This document shows, in pieces, positions 1 to 8,443 of a DNA stretch of 64,000 nucleotides. This DNA is from Rhizobium sp. CCGE531 (GTDB lineage Bacteria; Pseudomonadota; Alphaproteobacteria; Rhizobiales; Rhizobiaceae). Location of the stretch: contig NZ_CP032684.1 of the NCBI RefSeq assembly GCF_003627795.1, positions 597,001-661,000 on the forward strand. The letters are read 5' to 3'. The position numbers and the translations under genes were made by a program. Each line of letters begins with the position of its first letter. Within the stretch, counting starts at the first letter, position 1. The notes beneath the pieces are model-generated. The model was not told the DNA's origin. It searched no databases and worked only from the letters and a program-made list of their open reading frames with translations.

Positions 1-147
1 ATCCGGCGGGAAATGGCAAAGCGATGGCAAAGGATCGGCGACGAGTCGAAAATCTTTGCCGCGATTCCAGCAATCGCACAGGCATGCTCACCCGGCAAGC
101 ATGAGGGAAGCGCGATGTGACGACCGCGCTCCCAAAAATTGCAAAGA

Positions 148-1005
148 TCAGTCGCGCAGCAGCTCGTTGATGCCGGTCTTCGAGCGGGTCTTTTCGTCGA
201 CGCGCTTGACGATGACGGCGCAATAGAGGCTGGGGGCCGGCTGGCCGTTCGCCATGATATTGCCGCTCGGCAGCGCGCCGGCGACGACGACCGAATAGGG
301 CGGAACTTCGCCATAGGTGATCTCGCCGGTGGCGCGATCGACGATCTTGGTCGACTTGCCGATAAATACGCCCATGCCGAGCACCGAACCCTCGCGGACG
401 ATGCAGCCTTCGACGACTTCCGAGCGGGCGCCGATGAAGCAATTGTCCTCGATGATCGTCGGGCCGGCCTGCATCGGCTCCAGCACGCCGCCGATGCCGA
501 CGCCGCCGGAGAGGTGCACATGCTTGCCGATCTGGGCGCAGGAGCCGACCGTCGCCCAGGTGTCGACCATGGTGCCTTCGCCGACATGGGCGCCGAGATT
601 GACGAAGGACGGCATCAAGATGGCGTTGGGAGCGATATAGGCGGAGTGGCGCACGACGGCGTTCGGCACGGCGCGGAAGCCGGCTTCGCGGAAGCGGTTC
701 TCGCCCCAGCCCTCGAACTTCGAGGGAACCTTGTCCCACCAGGTGGCATTGCCGGGGCCGCCTTCGACGATCTTCATGTCGTTCAGGCGGAAGGAGAGCA
801 GAACCGCTTTCTTGAGCCATTCGTTGACGGTCCAGTTGCCGTCGGCACCGCGCTCGGCCACGCGAACCTTGCCGCTGTCAAGGAGATTGAGCGCCGTCTC
901 GACGGCCTCGCGGACTTCGCCGCGCGTCGACGTGTTCACATTGTCGCGATTGTCGAAGGCAGCCTCGATGGACTTTTCGAGGGAGGCGAGATCGTTAGCA
1001 CTCAT
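148..1005 (-). CDS. dapD: 2,3,4,5-tetrahydropyridine-2,6-dicarboxylate N-succinyltransferase
   Basis: DapD transfers a succinyl group from succinyl-CoA to tetrahydrodipicolinate in the lysine/meso-diaminopimelate pathway, in the cytoplasm. The 285 residues fit the family length. After an alpha-helical N-terminal domain (about 1-110) comes a left-handed beta-helix of hexapeptide repeats (about 120-235), including [11 protein letters not shown] and [16 protein letters not shown]. The ATG is preceded by AGGAATTCCC on the minus strand. The gene belongs to the minus-strand housekeeping series of this region and diverges from the LOG-family gene at 1220. Known from the family: the enzyme acts as a trimer. 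The identification is firm. Confidence 0.96.
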   Translation of the reverse strand: MSANDLASLEKSIEAAFDNRDNVNTSTRGEVREAVETALNLLDSGKVRVAERGADGNWTVNEWLKKAVLLSFRLNDMKIVEGGPGNATWWDKVPSKFEGWGENRFREAGFRAVPNAVVRHSAYIAPNAILMPSFVNLGAHVGEGTMVDTWATVGSCAQIGKHVHLSGGVGIGGVLEPMQAGPTIIEDNCFIGARSEVVEGCIVREGSVLGMGVFIGKSTKIVDRATGEITYGEVPPYSVVVAGALPSGNIMANGQPAPSLYCAVIVKRVDEKTRSKTGINELLRD

Positions 1006-1219
1006 GGGAATTCCTTAAAACGTCAGTGCCTATCGTGATTTCCGGCAAGGGTCCGGAAGCGGTCGATTGGTCCTATAGCATGGATATCGAGAATGGAATG
1101 TCTTTTCCGCGCCGATTGAGCTTGGATTCAAGGCGTTGTAGGGGCATATGCAAGAGCTTGGCCGTTCTCGTCCAAGGGCGGGAACGGCCCGTCATGATCG
1201 ATTCGAAAGGCATGAATAG

Positions 1220-2092
1220 ATGAGCAAGGGCAAGAACGGCAGGCTGAGGCGTAAGGACGGGGTTTGGGACCCGTTGAAGACGAGTTCGGCGGACAAGAAG
1301 CGCGCCGAGTCCGTGCCGCGCACGCCGCAGTCGATGTCGCCTTCCTACCGGCTTGCCTATGCCGATGAGGATTTCCTATGCCGTGAGGAACTGCGGCCGA
1401 TCCGCCTGCAGCTCGAACTGCTGAAGACCGAAATGTATCTGACCGAACGCGGCATCACTTCGACCGTCGTCATGTTCGGAGGCGCGCGTATTCCCGCGCC
1501 CGGCACCAATGCATGGGCCGCCCGCAACGACGTTCAGCGCGCCAACCTCGAGGCCGCATCGGTCTATTACGAGGAGGCGCGCAAGTTCGCCCGGCTCTGC
1601 TCCCGCTATTCCGCCGGCTTCGACTTCCACGAATATGTCGTGGTCACAGGCGGCGGCCCGGGCGTGATGGAAGCGGGCAATCGCGGTGCGGCCGAAGAAG
1701 GAGCGCCGTCGATCGGCCTCAACATCGTGCTGCCGCACGAGCAGGCGCCGAACGCCTATGTCACGCCGGAACTCAGCTTCAATTTTCACTATTTCGCGAT
1801 CCGCAAGATGCACTTCATGATGCGCGCCAAGGCGATCGCGGTATTTCCGGGCGGCTTCGGCACGCTGGACGAATTGTTCGAATGCCTGACGCTGATCCAG
1901 ACCGGCCGCATGGAGCGCCTGCCGCTCATTCTCTTCGGCGAGAAGTTCTGGCGCAGCATCATCAATTTCGAAGCGCTGGCCGAATTCGGCACCATCGCGC
2001 CCGACGACGTCAAGCTGATCAGCTTTGTCGATACCGCCGACGAAGCCTGGAAGATCGTCACGGATTTCTACGAGCACGATAACGGGCACTGA
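1220..2092 (+). CDS. LOG-family Rossmann-fold protein (TIGR00730-like; possible nucleotide 5'-monophosphate phosphoribohydrolase)
   Basis: This protein of the lysine-decarboxylase-like/LOG fold carries both family signatures: GGGPGVMEA at about residues 143-151 and PGGFGTLDE at about 210-218, with the conserved Arg-Lys (RKMHFM) near 195. LOG proteins release the base from cytokinin riboside monophosphates or from AMP-like nucleotides. At 290 residues it is longer than short LOG proteins (about 190), with a basic N-terminal extension of about 60 residues, as in the larger bacterial class. The old label lysine decarboxylase should not be used. It stands alone on the plus strand between dapD and the EF-hand gene. 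The substrate is unknown. Confidence 0.88.
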   Translation: MSKGKNGRLRRKDGVWDPLKTSSADKKRAESVPRTPQSMSPSYRLAYADEDFLCREELRPIRLQLELLKTEMYLTERGITSTVVMFGGARIPAPGTNAWAARNDVQRANLEAASVYYEEARKFARLCSRYSAGFDFHEYVVVTGGGPGVMEAGNRGAAEEGAPSIGLNIVLPHEQAPNAYVTPELSFNFHYFAIRKMHFMMRAKAIAVFPGGFGTLDELFECLTLIQTGRMERLPLILFGEKFWRSIINFEALAEFGTIAPDDVKLISFVDTADEAWKIVTDFYEHDNGH

Positions 2093-2100
2093 TAACGAAA

Positions 2101-2130
2101 AGCCCGCCATCGCAGAGGCGAGGGCGGGCT
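2101..2130 (-). terminator. Rho-independent terminator of the EF-hand gene
   Basis: An inverted repeat AGCCCGCC / GGCGGGCT with an inner TCGC/GCGA pairing forms a long GC-rich stem. Read on the minus strand it is followed directly by TTTTCGTT, so it most naturally ends the transcript of the gene that stops at 2155. It may also stop the LOG-family gene in the other direction. Confidence 0.75.
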
Positions 2131-2154
2131 CTCGGATCGGGTTGATCGACCGGT

Positions 2155-2790
2155 TTACAGCAGCGGCCGGTTCGGCATGTCGTCCAGCGAGATTACGCCG
2201 TCATGGTTACGATCCATGCGGTCGAAGAGCTTGTTGGCCGCGTCTTCGGCTTCCTGCTTGCTGATCTGGCCGTTTTCGTCCTTGTCGATGCGATGGAACA
2301 TCATCATTCCGCGCATCATGCCTGCTTCGTGCATGAAGCGGCCATGCGGCCTGTGATGGCGTGGCCCATTATTGTCGCCATTGTTGTCGGCCTGAGCCTG
2401 ATCGCCCTTGCTCTGATCGTTCTGGGCCTGATTATTGCCCTGATCGTCGTTTGCCTTGGCGCGCTCGGCCTTCCATTCCTTGATGCGTTCCTGACGATAG
2501 GCGCGCAATTCGCCGGGGGTGATCTCGCCGTCGTGGTTGGTGTCGATCTGGTCGAATATCTTGTCGACGCCGGCCTTCACCTCATCCCGGGTGACCTTCG
2601 TGTCGCCGGGCTGGCCGAATTGCTTCAGCATGCGCACATAGACGATTTCCGGCGAAAAGCGAGGTCCATGCCAGCGTCCGCCATGCCCGCCCCGTGCCTC
2701 GTCGCCCTGCGCTGCAAAGCTTGCCTGGGCGGCAGCACCCACTAGAAGGGCGGCGGAAAGTCCCGCAAGAAGAAATTTTTTCCCGTTCAT
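2155..2790 (-). CDS. Secreted EF-hand protein with Asp/Asn/Gln-rich linker
   Basis: This is a 211-residue exported protein with an N-terminal signal peptide (about 1-26, ending ASFAA). Three canonical 12-residue EF-hand loops are visible: DTNHDGEITPGE at about 83-94, DKDENGQISKQE at about 169-180 and DRNHDGVISLDD at about 193-204. A degenerate fourth may lie near residue 65. Between the first and second loops is a low-complexity Asp/Asn/Gln/Lys-rich linker (about 113-142) followed by a His/Met-rich stretch. It probably binds calcium in the periplasm or outside the cell; a partner is unknown. The start has a good AAAGGA site. The gene is monocistronic. Confidence 0.85.
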   Translation of the reverse strand: MNGKKFLLAGLSAALLVGAAAQASFAAQGDEARGGHGGRWHGPRFSPEIVYVRMLKQFGQPGDTKVTRDEVKAGVDKIFDQIDTNHDGEITPGELRAYRQERIKEWKAERAKANDDQGNNQAQNDQSKGDQAQADNNGDNNGPRHHRPHGRFMHEAGMMRGMMMFHRIDKDENGQISKQEAEDAANKLFDRMDRNHDGVISLDDMPNRPLL

Positions 2791-2903
2791 CGTTTTTCCT
2801 TTCGTGTCGAGGAATGGTCAAACGATACGGCTGGCGGTCGAAAACGACCAATTAAACCTCTGTAAGGCGGATGAAACTTTCGTAACCCCGCCCTAATGAA
2901 TGG

Positions 2904-3608
2904 TTAAATCAACGCCTTGAGGAAACTCGTCAGGTCGTCGGTCACATAGTCGATGTGATCATCCTCGCCGGTCGTCCGCTCCCACCATTCGACGACGGTC
3001 GTCTCGAGGTTCTGGGGCACCAGCAGCACGGTTTTCATGCCGAGCGCCTTGGGCACGGTCAGATTGCGCGGCAGGTCTTCGAACATGGCCGCCTTTTTCG
3101 TGTCCACCCGGTTGAGGCTCATGAACTTGTCATAGGTCGAGCCGGCTGGCTTCGGCACGTAGTCGGCCGCAACGATATCGAAAATGTCGTCGAAACTGTC
3201 GAGAATGCCGAGCGCGCCCGCCGTCGCCTGGGCATGTTTGACGCTGCCATTGGTGAAGATGAACTTGCGTCCCGGCAATGCCTTGATGGCGGCGGCCAGC
3301 TCCGGCTGCGGCGTCAGCGCCGAATAATCGATTGCATGCGCCTTTTCCAGGAAATCATTGGGATCGATACCGTGATGGATCATCAATCCCTGCAGGGTCG
3401 TGCCGTGCTCGAGGTAATATTGCTTCTGCAGCTTGCGCGCTTCTTCCCGCTCCATCTGCAAGAGGGCGGAGACATAGGCGGTCATGTTCTTGTCGATCTG
3501 GGCAAAGAGATTGACATGATGCGGATAGAGCGTGTTGTCGAGATCGAATACCCAATCGCGGATATCGGCGAAATCTGATGGCTCGGATAGTGTTTTTGCG
3601 TGGCTCAT
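2904..3608 (-). CDS. HAD-family pyrimidine 5'-nucleotidase
   Basis: A 234-residue haloacid dehalogenase-superfamily hydrolase. Motif I is FDLDNTLYP (catalytic Asp22 and Asp24), motif II is FTNGS, and a later Lys (PKPAGSTYDKF) and the acidic motif FEDLPRNL complete the active site. The pattern DLDNTLYP with a helical cap matches the SDT1/phosphate-metabolism-protein-8 type of pyrimidine 5'-nucleotidase. It would dephosphorylate UMP/CMP-like substrates in the cytoplasm. It lies on the same strand as argB and dapD, as in related rhizobial chromosomes. The exact substrate is inferred from family only. Confidence 0.87.
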   Translation of the reverse strand: MSHAKTLSEPSDFADIRDWVFDLDNTLYPHHVNLFAQIDKNMTAYVSALLQMEREEARKLQKQYYLEHGTTLQGLMIHHGIDPNDFLEKAHAIDYSALTPQPELAAAIKALPGRKFIFTNGSVKHAQATAGALGILDSFDDIFDIVAADYVPKPAGSTYDKFMSLNRVDTKKAAMFEDLPRNLTVPKALGMKTVLLVPQNLETTVVEWWERTTGEDDHIDYVTDDLTSFLKALI

Positions 3609-3825
3609 GCCTGTCTTATGGCATGCCCGCTCCGGGCGGGGGAAGGAAAATATTCATGCTGCGGCATCTCAGCCATATTGGGGAGATTGCCGTGTGATCC
3701 AATGCCGGTTATGATTTTACCATTGATTTCCAGGGTTTTACTCTATTTGCCATGTGAGGGAGAGCTTACGCTCTTTCCGGTCGCGGAGCGGAAATCGCCC
3801 GGCCGGGCTTTTCGGAGGGGATGCG

Positions 3826-4596
3826 ATGAGTCAGGTGGAAAAGGCGCAGGAATTCGCGCGGCTGCACCGCAAGGGTGAGCCGGTGATCCTTTTCAATATA
3901 TGGGATGCGGGCTCCGCCAAGGCTGTCACCGAAGCGGGCGCGAAGGCGCTGGCGACGGGAAGCTGGTCGGTCGCCGCGGCCAATGGTTTCGGCGACGGCG
4001 AGGCGATACCTTTGTCGCTGCTGGCGGTGACCGCCAAGCTGATCTCGGTAACGAGCCCGCTGCCCCTCTCGGTCGATTTCGAGGGTGGTTACGCCGTAGA
4101 GCCGGAGGAAGTCGCCGCCAATGTCGAAAAGATCATGGATCACGGCGCCATCGGCATCAATTTCGAGGATCAGGTGATCGGTGGTCAGGGCGTTCATCCC
4201 ATCGAGACGCAGGCGGCACGCATCCGCGCCATACGCGAAATGGCCGATCGCCGGGAAATCCCCTTGTTCATCAACGCCCGCACCGATCTCTTCCTGCAGG
4301 AAAGCGATACGGCGCATCATCAGCTCTTGTTGGACGATGCCTTTCAGCGCGCCGATGCTTTTGCTGAGGCCGGTGCCAGCGGCTTCTTCGCACCGGGCCT
4401 CGTCGAACCGGAGCTGATCGGCGCCCTTTGCGAGCGCTCGCCTCTGCCGGTCAACATCATGGTGCGCCCGACGACGCCTGACAACGTGACCATGGCAAAA
4501 CTCGGCGTCAGCCGCATCAGCTACGGGCCAGCGCCCTACCGTTCGGTCATGGGAATGCTGAAAAGCGAGGCCGAGGCCATCTATCGGCCGGCTTGA
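3826..4596 (+). CDS. Isocitrate lyase/PEP mutase family protein
   Basis: A 256-residue (beta/alpha)8 protein of the isocitrate lyase/PEP-mutase superfamily. Landmarks are SVDFEGGY (Mg-binding Asp region), GINFEDQ and INARTDLF. It lacks the long inserts of true isocitrate lyase and resembles the short carboxyvinyl-phosphonate/oxaloacetate-hydrolase type proteins. The substrate cannot be read from sequence. The start at 3826 is chosen over an ATG 72 bases upstream because CGGAGGGG stands directly before it and the family homology begins there. The gene is the first of two plus-strand genes between the HAD gene and argB. Confidence 0.85.
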   Translation: MSQVEKAQEFARLHRKGEPVILFNIWDAGSAKAVTEAGAKALATGSWSVAAANGFGDGEAIPLSLLAVTAKLISVTSPLPLSVDFEGGYAVEPEEVAANVEKIMDHGAIGINFEDQVIGGQGVHPIETQAARIRAIREMADRREIPLFINARTDLFLQESDTAHHQLLLDDAFQRADAFAEAGASGFFAPGLVEPELIGALCERSPLPVNIMVRPTTPDNVTMAKLGVSRISYGPAPYRSVMGMLKSEAEAIYRPA

Positions 4597-4667
4597 GCAT
4601 AGTAGGAGACAACCTGCCCGACCTTCAACAGGTGGGTACATTCAAGCAAACTGCTGCAGGAGCGAAT

Positions 4668-5093
4668 ATGTCTGAGCGCGACACTAGGCTCCACGGTTGC
4701 TGGCGGTTGGTTTCTTTTGAGACTGAGCTTCAGGATTCAAGGGAGCGCAGCCAACCGTGGGGCGACCATCCCAATGGGCACCTTATTTTCGGCTCTGATG
4801 GGCGAATGATGGTGCTGGTTACCGCAGGCGCGCGGGAGCCAGGGAATACAGATGAGAAACTGTTGGGACTTTTCCGTACGATGATGGCCTATGCCGGCCG
4901 CTATCGGATAGAGGGGGATAGGTTCATCACAAAGATTGACTCATCGTGGAATGAAGCCTGGAACGGCAGTGAGCAGGAACGCTTCTACAAGCTTGATGGA
5001 GACGCGCTCGAGGTCTTTACAGGCTGGATGCCCAATCCGTTGGTATCGGGAAATCCAATAGGAAGAGCTGTGCTCAAGTTTAGACGCGAGTAA
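4668..5093 (+). CDS. Lipocalin-like domain protein
   Basis: A 141-residue protein with the lipocalin-like pattern: an N-terminal GCWRLVSFE strand, HLIFGSDGRMMVLV, YAGRYRIEGDRF and a C-terminal FTGWMPNP / LKFRRE ending. There is no signal peptide, so it is probably cytoplasmic. The start at 4668 has AGGAG at a good distance; an upstream in-frame ATG would overlap the preceding gene. Base composition looks less GC-rich than the neighbours, which suggests later acquisition. The function is unknown; the fold suggests binding of a small hydrophobic ligand. Confidence 0.75.
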   Translation: MSERDTRLHGCWRLVSFETELQDSRERSQPWGDHPNGHLIFGSDGRMMVLVTAGAREPGNTDEKLLGLFRTMMAYAGRYRIEGDRFITKIDSSWNEAWNGSEQERFYKLDGDALEVFTGWMPNPLVSGNPIGRAVLKFRRE

Positions 5094-5280
5094 TTTCCCT
5101 TACGCCGAGTTCGCAACTCGTCGCTAGTTTGCATAACGCAACGCCTGGCGCTGATAATGCGGCCGGGTGGTTTTAGTCCAAGCCATCGCGATATCCGTTG
5201 TGCTTCACAGCCCAACGGAATCACAACAGATTGGAATCACCCGATTTCTTTTTCAGGCAGCCTCTGAGAGGCGACCGTCC

Positions 5281-6168
5281 TTACGGAACGATCAGCGTGC
5301 CGGCGCCGTGCTCGGTGAAGATTTCGAGCAGCACGGAGTGCGCCGTCTTGCCGTTGAGGATGACGACGCCCTGAACACCCGCCTTGATGGCGTCGATGCA
5401 GGTCTCGACCTTCGGGATCATGCCGCCGGAAATCGTGCCGTCGGCGATCAGCGCGTGCGCCTGCGCCACGGAAAGCTCCTTGATGAGCTGGCCCTGCTTG
5501 TCGAGCACGCCCGGAACGTCGGTCAGGAACAGCAGGCGTGTGGCGCTCAGCGCGCCGGCGATCGCGCCAGCAAAGGTATCGGCGTTGATGTTGTAGGTCG
5601 CGCCGTCGCGGCCGGGGGCGACCGGGGCGATGACCGGGATCATCTCGGACTTCGCAAGCAGGTCGAGCAGGGTGCGGTCGACTTCGACCACCTCGCCGAC
5701 GAAGCCGAGATCGAGCACGCGCTCGATGTTCGAATCCGGATCCTTGATGGTCTTGTGTGCCTTTTCGGCGAAGACCATGTTGCCGTCCTTGCCGCAAAGG
5801 CCGATCGCCCATTCGCCGGTCTGGTTGATCAGCGCGACGATTTCCTTGTTGATCGAGCCGGCAAGCACCATTTCGACGATCTCAACCGTCTTCTGGTCGG
5901 TGACGCGCAGCCCGCCTTCGAATTTCGATTCGATACCCATCTTCGTCAGCATGGCGCCGATCTGTGGGCCGCCGCCGTGGACGACGATCGGGTTGACGCC
6001 GGATTGCTTCAGGAGGGCGATATCGGCGGCAAAGGCCTTGCCGAGTTCGACGTTGCCCATGGCGTGGCCACCATATTTCACGACGATGGTCTTGTTTTCA
6101 TAACGCTGCATGTAGGGCAGCGCCTGTGCGAGCAGGTTGGCTTGGAGTTCGCTTTGGGCTTCGGACAT
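5281..6168 (-). CDS. argB: Acetylglutamate kinase
   Basis: ArgB phosphorylates N-acetyl-L-glutamate with ATP, the second step of arginine synthesis. The 295 residues show the amino-acid-kinase fold: [11 protein letters not shown] near residue 28, VHGGGPQIG near 64, GLCGKDGN and [10 protein letters not shown], and a C-terminal half with [15 protein letters not shown]. The N-terminal helix (about 1-22) is of the kind that in other species forms the arginine-sensitive hexamer. The start has AAGGGTG upstream. In related genomes argB directly follows engB; here a sigma factor/fasciclin cassette separates them. Confidence 0.97.
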   Translation of the reverse strand: MSEAQSELQANLLAQALPYMQRYENKTIVVKYGGHAMGNVELGKAFAADIALLKQSGVNPIVVHGGGPQIGAMLTKMGIESKFEGGLRVTDQKTVEIVEMVLAGSINKEIVALINQTGEWAIGLCGKDGNMVFAEKAHKTIKDPDSNIERVLDLGFVGEVVEVDRTLLDLLAKSEMIPVIAPVAPGRDGATYNINADTFAGAIAGALSATRLLFLTDVPGVLDKQGQLIKELSVAQAHALIADGTISGGMIPKVETCIDAIKAGVQGVVILNGKTAHSVLLEIFTEHGAGTLIVP

Positions 6169-6269
6169 GGTGCACCCTTCGGAATTGTTCGCGGGCCTTT
6201 TATCTCAAGTTTTTGACAGAGGGAATAATCATATCGGGATTAGTTGACGCTATGTCACATGAGCGTCGC

Positions 6270-6293
6270 TGAAATTGATGGCCTTGGCACGTT
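6270..6293 (+). promoter_or_regulatory. Candidate ECF-type promoter upstream of the sigma factor gene
   Basis: TGAAAT and CGTT occur 14 bases apart, some 57 bases before the sigma gene start. A similar pair, TGAAAC and CGTA with 16 bases between them (7734-7759), lies before the fasciclin gene. ECF factors often use a TGAAC/GGAAC -35 and CGT -10. The different spacing makes this tentative. Confidence 0.25.
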
Positions 6294-6349
6294 TGCCGTG
6301 GGACAGTTTTCTTCTAAAGATAGTGCAGGCGTCACCCCGGGGAAGTTGG

Positions 6350-6889
6350 ATGGCGAGCGAGGAGATGGAAGCCCTGATCGGTCGCGTCGCCATGCGTGAT
6401 CAGAAAGCCTTTGTTGCGCTCTACAAACGCAGCAGCTCAAAACTTCTTGGTGTTTGCCTGCGTATTGTCGGTAACAGAGCGGATGCGGAAGAAGTTTTGC
6501 AGGAGGTCTATATCAGGATCTGGCAGCGCGCCGAGCAGTTTACAGCCTCGGAAGGGCCGGCGATGCCCTGGCTGACGGCGATCGCGCGCAATCGGTCCAT
6601 CGATTTCGTCCGCGCACGCAAGCCTGTGGCCGACGAAATAGACGCAGCCTACGATCTCGCCGACCTGGAACCCGGCCCTGAAGAGCAAGCAATCGTGAAG
6701 GGAGAGGGAAGGCGGATTGACAGGTGCATGGAAGAGTTGGAAGCTGATCGCGCACGGGCCGTTCGCAGCGCCTATGTCGAGGGCTTGAGCTACCAAGAGC
6801 TCGCCGACCAACACGCTGTGCCATTGAATACTATGCGCACCTGGCTGCGCCGAAGCCTGATTAGACTGAGAGAGTGCATGGACCGATGA
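6350..6889 (+). CDS. ECF-family RNA polymerase sigma factor (SigK/RskA-controlled type)
   Basis: A 179-residue sigma-70 of the extracytoplasmic-function class. Region 2 includes LGVCLRIVGNRADAEEVLQEVYIRIWQRA and WLTAIARNRSIDFVR; region 4 includes the HTH AYVEGLSYQELADQHAVPLNTMRTWLRRSL. The start at 6350 (GGGGAAG upstream) removes a non-homologous 25-residue N-terminal extension. Its stop overlaps the next gene by ATGA, so the two are co-translated. The partner is an RskA-type anti-sigma factor, so the sigma factor is probably held inactive at the membrane until a signal arrives. The fasciclin gene downstream is the obvious candidate target. Confidence 0.93.
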   Translation: MASEEMEALIGRVAMRDQKAFVALYKRSSSKLLGVCLRIVGNRADAEEVLQEVYIRIWQRAEQFTASEGPAMPWLTAIARNRSIDFVRARKPVADEIDAAYDLADLEPGPEEQAIVKGEGRRIDRCMEELEADRARAVRSAYVEGLSYQELADQHAVPLNTMRTWLRRSLIRLRECMDR

Positions 6890-7599
6890 GTACGCCCGAT
6901 CAAAGCAAGGGAGGCCGCTCCCGCGATGAAGTCCTGGCCGGAGAATATGTGCTTGGCGTGCTTTCCTTGGAGGATCGGCAGAAGGTCGAGCGCCGCATGC
7001 GCAGCGATCGCCAATTTGCCGCCATCGTCAGCCGTTGGGAGCAGAACCTATCGGAATTCAACGAAGAATATGAAGCGGTGACGCCTGCGGCTACCGTGTT
7101 TCCGAAGATCGAAAAGAGGATTTTCGGGGAAGTGGCGCTCGGCGCCCATCTCTGGAATTCGCTCATGCTTTGGCGCTCGGTCGCCTTCGGCTCGTTGTTT
7201 GCGGCAGCCGGCGTGCTCGTCTTTGCCATCACGAACGAGGGTGCCTTGCGGCCTGCCCCCGGCAAGCAGCTCACTGCATCCCTTTCCGGCCAGAACAGCC
7301 CCATCAATCTCCTGGCCAATTATGATGCCGCCAATGGGCGCCTGAAAGTGACGCCGATCGCTGCCGGCAAACCGGAAGAGAAATCGCTGGAGTTATGGCT
7401 GATTCGCGGCAGCGATCCCGCAGAGGCCCTGGGTGTCCTGCCGCAGACCGGCGACGGCGAAATCGTTCTGCCACCGGAACTTCACGGCAAGTTGACAGAA
7501 GGCGCGATCATCGCCGTCAGCGTCGAGCCCTTCGGCGGCTCGCCGACCGGCAAGCCTACGGGCGATGTCGTCGCTTCCGGTACGATCCATTTTCCTTGA
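6886..7599 (+). CDS. RskA-type membrane anti-sigma factor
   Basis: A 237-residue anti-sigma factor. The N-terminal cytoplasmic domain (about 1-90) has the motif DEVLAGEYVLGVLSLEDRQKVERRM typical of RskA/ChrR-like sigma-binding domains. A single membrane segment follows (about 100-118, ending GVLVFAIT). The periplasmic C-terminal RskA domain shows LELWLIRGSDPAEALGVL and a final GSPTGKPTGDVVASGTI. The ATG overlaps the sigma stop (ATGA). By analogy with RskA it should release the sigma factor on regulated cleavage. The stimulus cannot be read from sequence. Confidence 0.9.
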   Translation: MSTPDQSKGGRSRDEVLAGEYVLGVLSLEDRQKVERRMRSDRQFAAIVSRWEQNLSEFNEEYEAVTPAATVFPKIEKRIFGEVALGAHLWNSLMLWRSVAFGSLFAAAGVLVFAITNEGALRPAPGKQLTASLSGQNSPINLLANYDAANGRLKVTPIAAGKPEEKSLELWLIRGSDPAEALGVLPQTGDGEIVLPPELHGKLTEGAIIAVSVEPFGGSPTGKPTGDVVASGTIHFP

Positions 7600-7610
7600 C
7601 GAATCTCGGC

Positions 7611-7717
7611 TAAAGCATTTCCAGGAAAAGTGCGTCGCGGTTTTCCGTCCGGAATGCGTAAGCAAACAAAAAAGATAGAGCGTTTTCGCGATTCGAAGAA
7701 AAGCGGAAAGGCTCTAG
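7611..7717. repeat. RIME-like intergenic repeat, copy 1
   Basis: A mosaic of about 105 bp: an arm TAAAGCATTTCCAGGAAAAG, a core CGGTTTTCCGTCCGGAATGCG, an A-rich spacer, then GAGCGTTTTCGCGATTCGAA and a closing arm ending GCTCTAG. The same element recurs at 53068-53172, 54251-54354 (inverted) and 59332-59438. It resembles the Rhizobium-specific intergenic mosaic element RIME1. Short ORFs through it in several frames are artefacts. Confidence 0.85.
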
Positions 7718-7810
7718 CGGAAACGCAATCGGCTGAAACTCTTTTCAGCGCGCTCCGTATCTTCTTCCGACCCCGCCTGATCGGGGCAATAGAGAGGAAG
7801 AGGAAACGTC

Positions 7811-8368
7811 ATGATCAAGACCGTGTTTCGCGTTGCCGCCGTGGCGGCAATGCTGTCTGCCGCAACCAGCCTTGCCTATGCCAAGGATCCCACGGTGGGC
7901 GGTGCTGCGATGTATGCCAGCAAGAACATCATCCAGAATGCCGTAAATTCGAAGGATCACACGACCCTGGTCGCGGCCGTGAAGGCAGCGGGCCTGGTCG
8001 ACACGCTGGAAGGCAAAGGCCCTTTCACGGTCTTTGCTCCGACCAATGAGGCCTTCAAGCAGCTGCCGGCCGGCACCGTGGAAACACTGCTGAAGCCGGA
8101 AAACAGGGAAAAGCTGGTAAAGGTGCTGACCTGCCATGTCGTGGCTGGTGACGATATGGCCGCCGCCATCAGGAAATGGACAATGAGTAAAGGCGGAGAA
8201 TACGATCTGAAAACGGTCGGCGGCTGCACGATCAAGGCCATGGACAAGGGCGGCAAGCTGACGTTGACCGACGAGGCCGGTGGCACCGCTCACATAACGA
8301 TCGCCGACGTCAAACAGTCGAACGGCGTGATCCATGTCGTCGACAAGGTGTTGTTGCCGAAAATGTAA
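7811..8368 (+). CDS. Secreted fasciclin (FAS1) domain protein
   Basis: A 185-residue exported protein with a signal peptide (about 1-24, ending LAYA) and one FAS1 domain (about 45-183). Visible are the H1-like block NAVNSKDHTTLVAAVKAAGLVDTL, the strand KGPFTVFAPTNEAFKQLP and the closing block ADVKQSNGVIHVVDKVLLP. FAS1 proteins mediate adhesion or cell-surface interactions; rhizobial relatives include the symbiotically expressed Nex18. It follows the sigma/anti-sigma pair, separated by a RIME-like repeat. A strong AGAGGAAGAGGAAA ribosome-binding region precedes the ATG. It is probably a target of that sigma factor. Confidence 0.93.
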   Translation: MIKTVFRVAAVAAMLSAATSLAYAKDPTVGGAAMYASKNIIQNAVNSKDHTTLVAAVKAAGLVDTLEGKGPFTVFAPTNEAFKQLPAGTVETLLKPENREKLVKVLTCHVVAGDDMAAAIRKWTMSKGGEYDLKTVGGCTIKAMDKGGKLTLTDEAGGTAHITIADVKQSNGVIHVVDKVLLPKM

Positions 8369-8384
8369 TCTTTCGCGGCAACAC

Positions 8385-8422
8385 GGCCGCCGTTCCCCAT
8401 AGCGGGGTAAGGAGCGGCGGCC
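8385..8422. terminator. Hairpin between convergent fasciclin and engB genes
   Basis: GGCCGCCG pairs with CGGCGGCC around an inner CCCC/GGGG pairing. It lies exactly between two converging stop codons. There is no T-run, so termination is inferred from position. Confidence 0.5.
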
Positions 8423-8443
8423 TCATCCCGTGGATGCGAGCAG

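Noticed and set aside
1026..1223. 65-codon frame upstream of the LOG gene
   Set aside because: No ribosome-binding site or recognisable features; it lies in the divergent promoter region.
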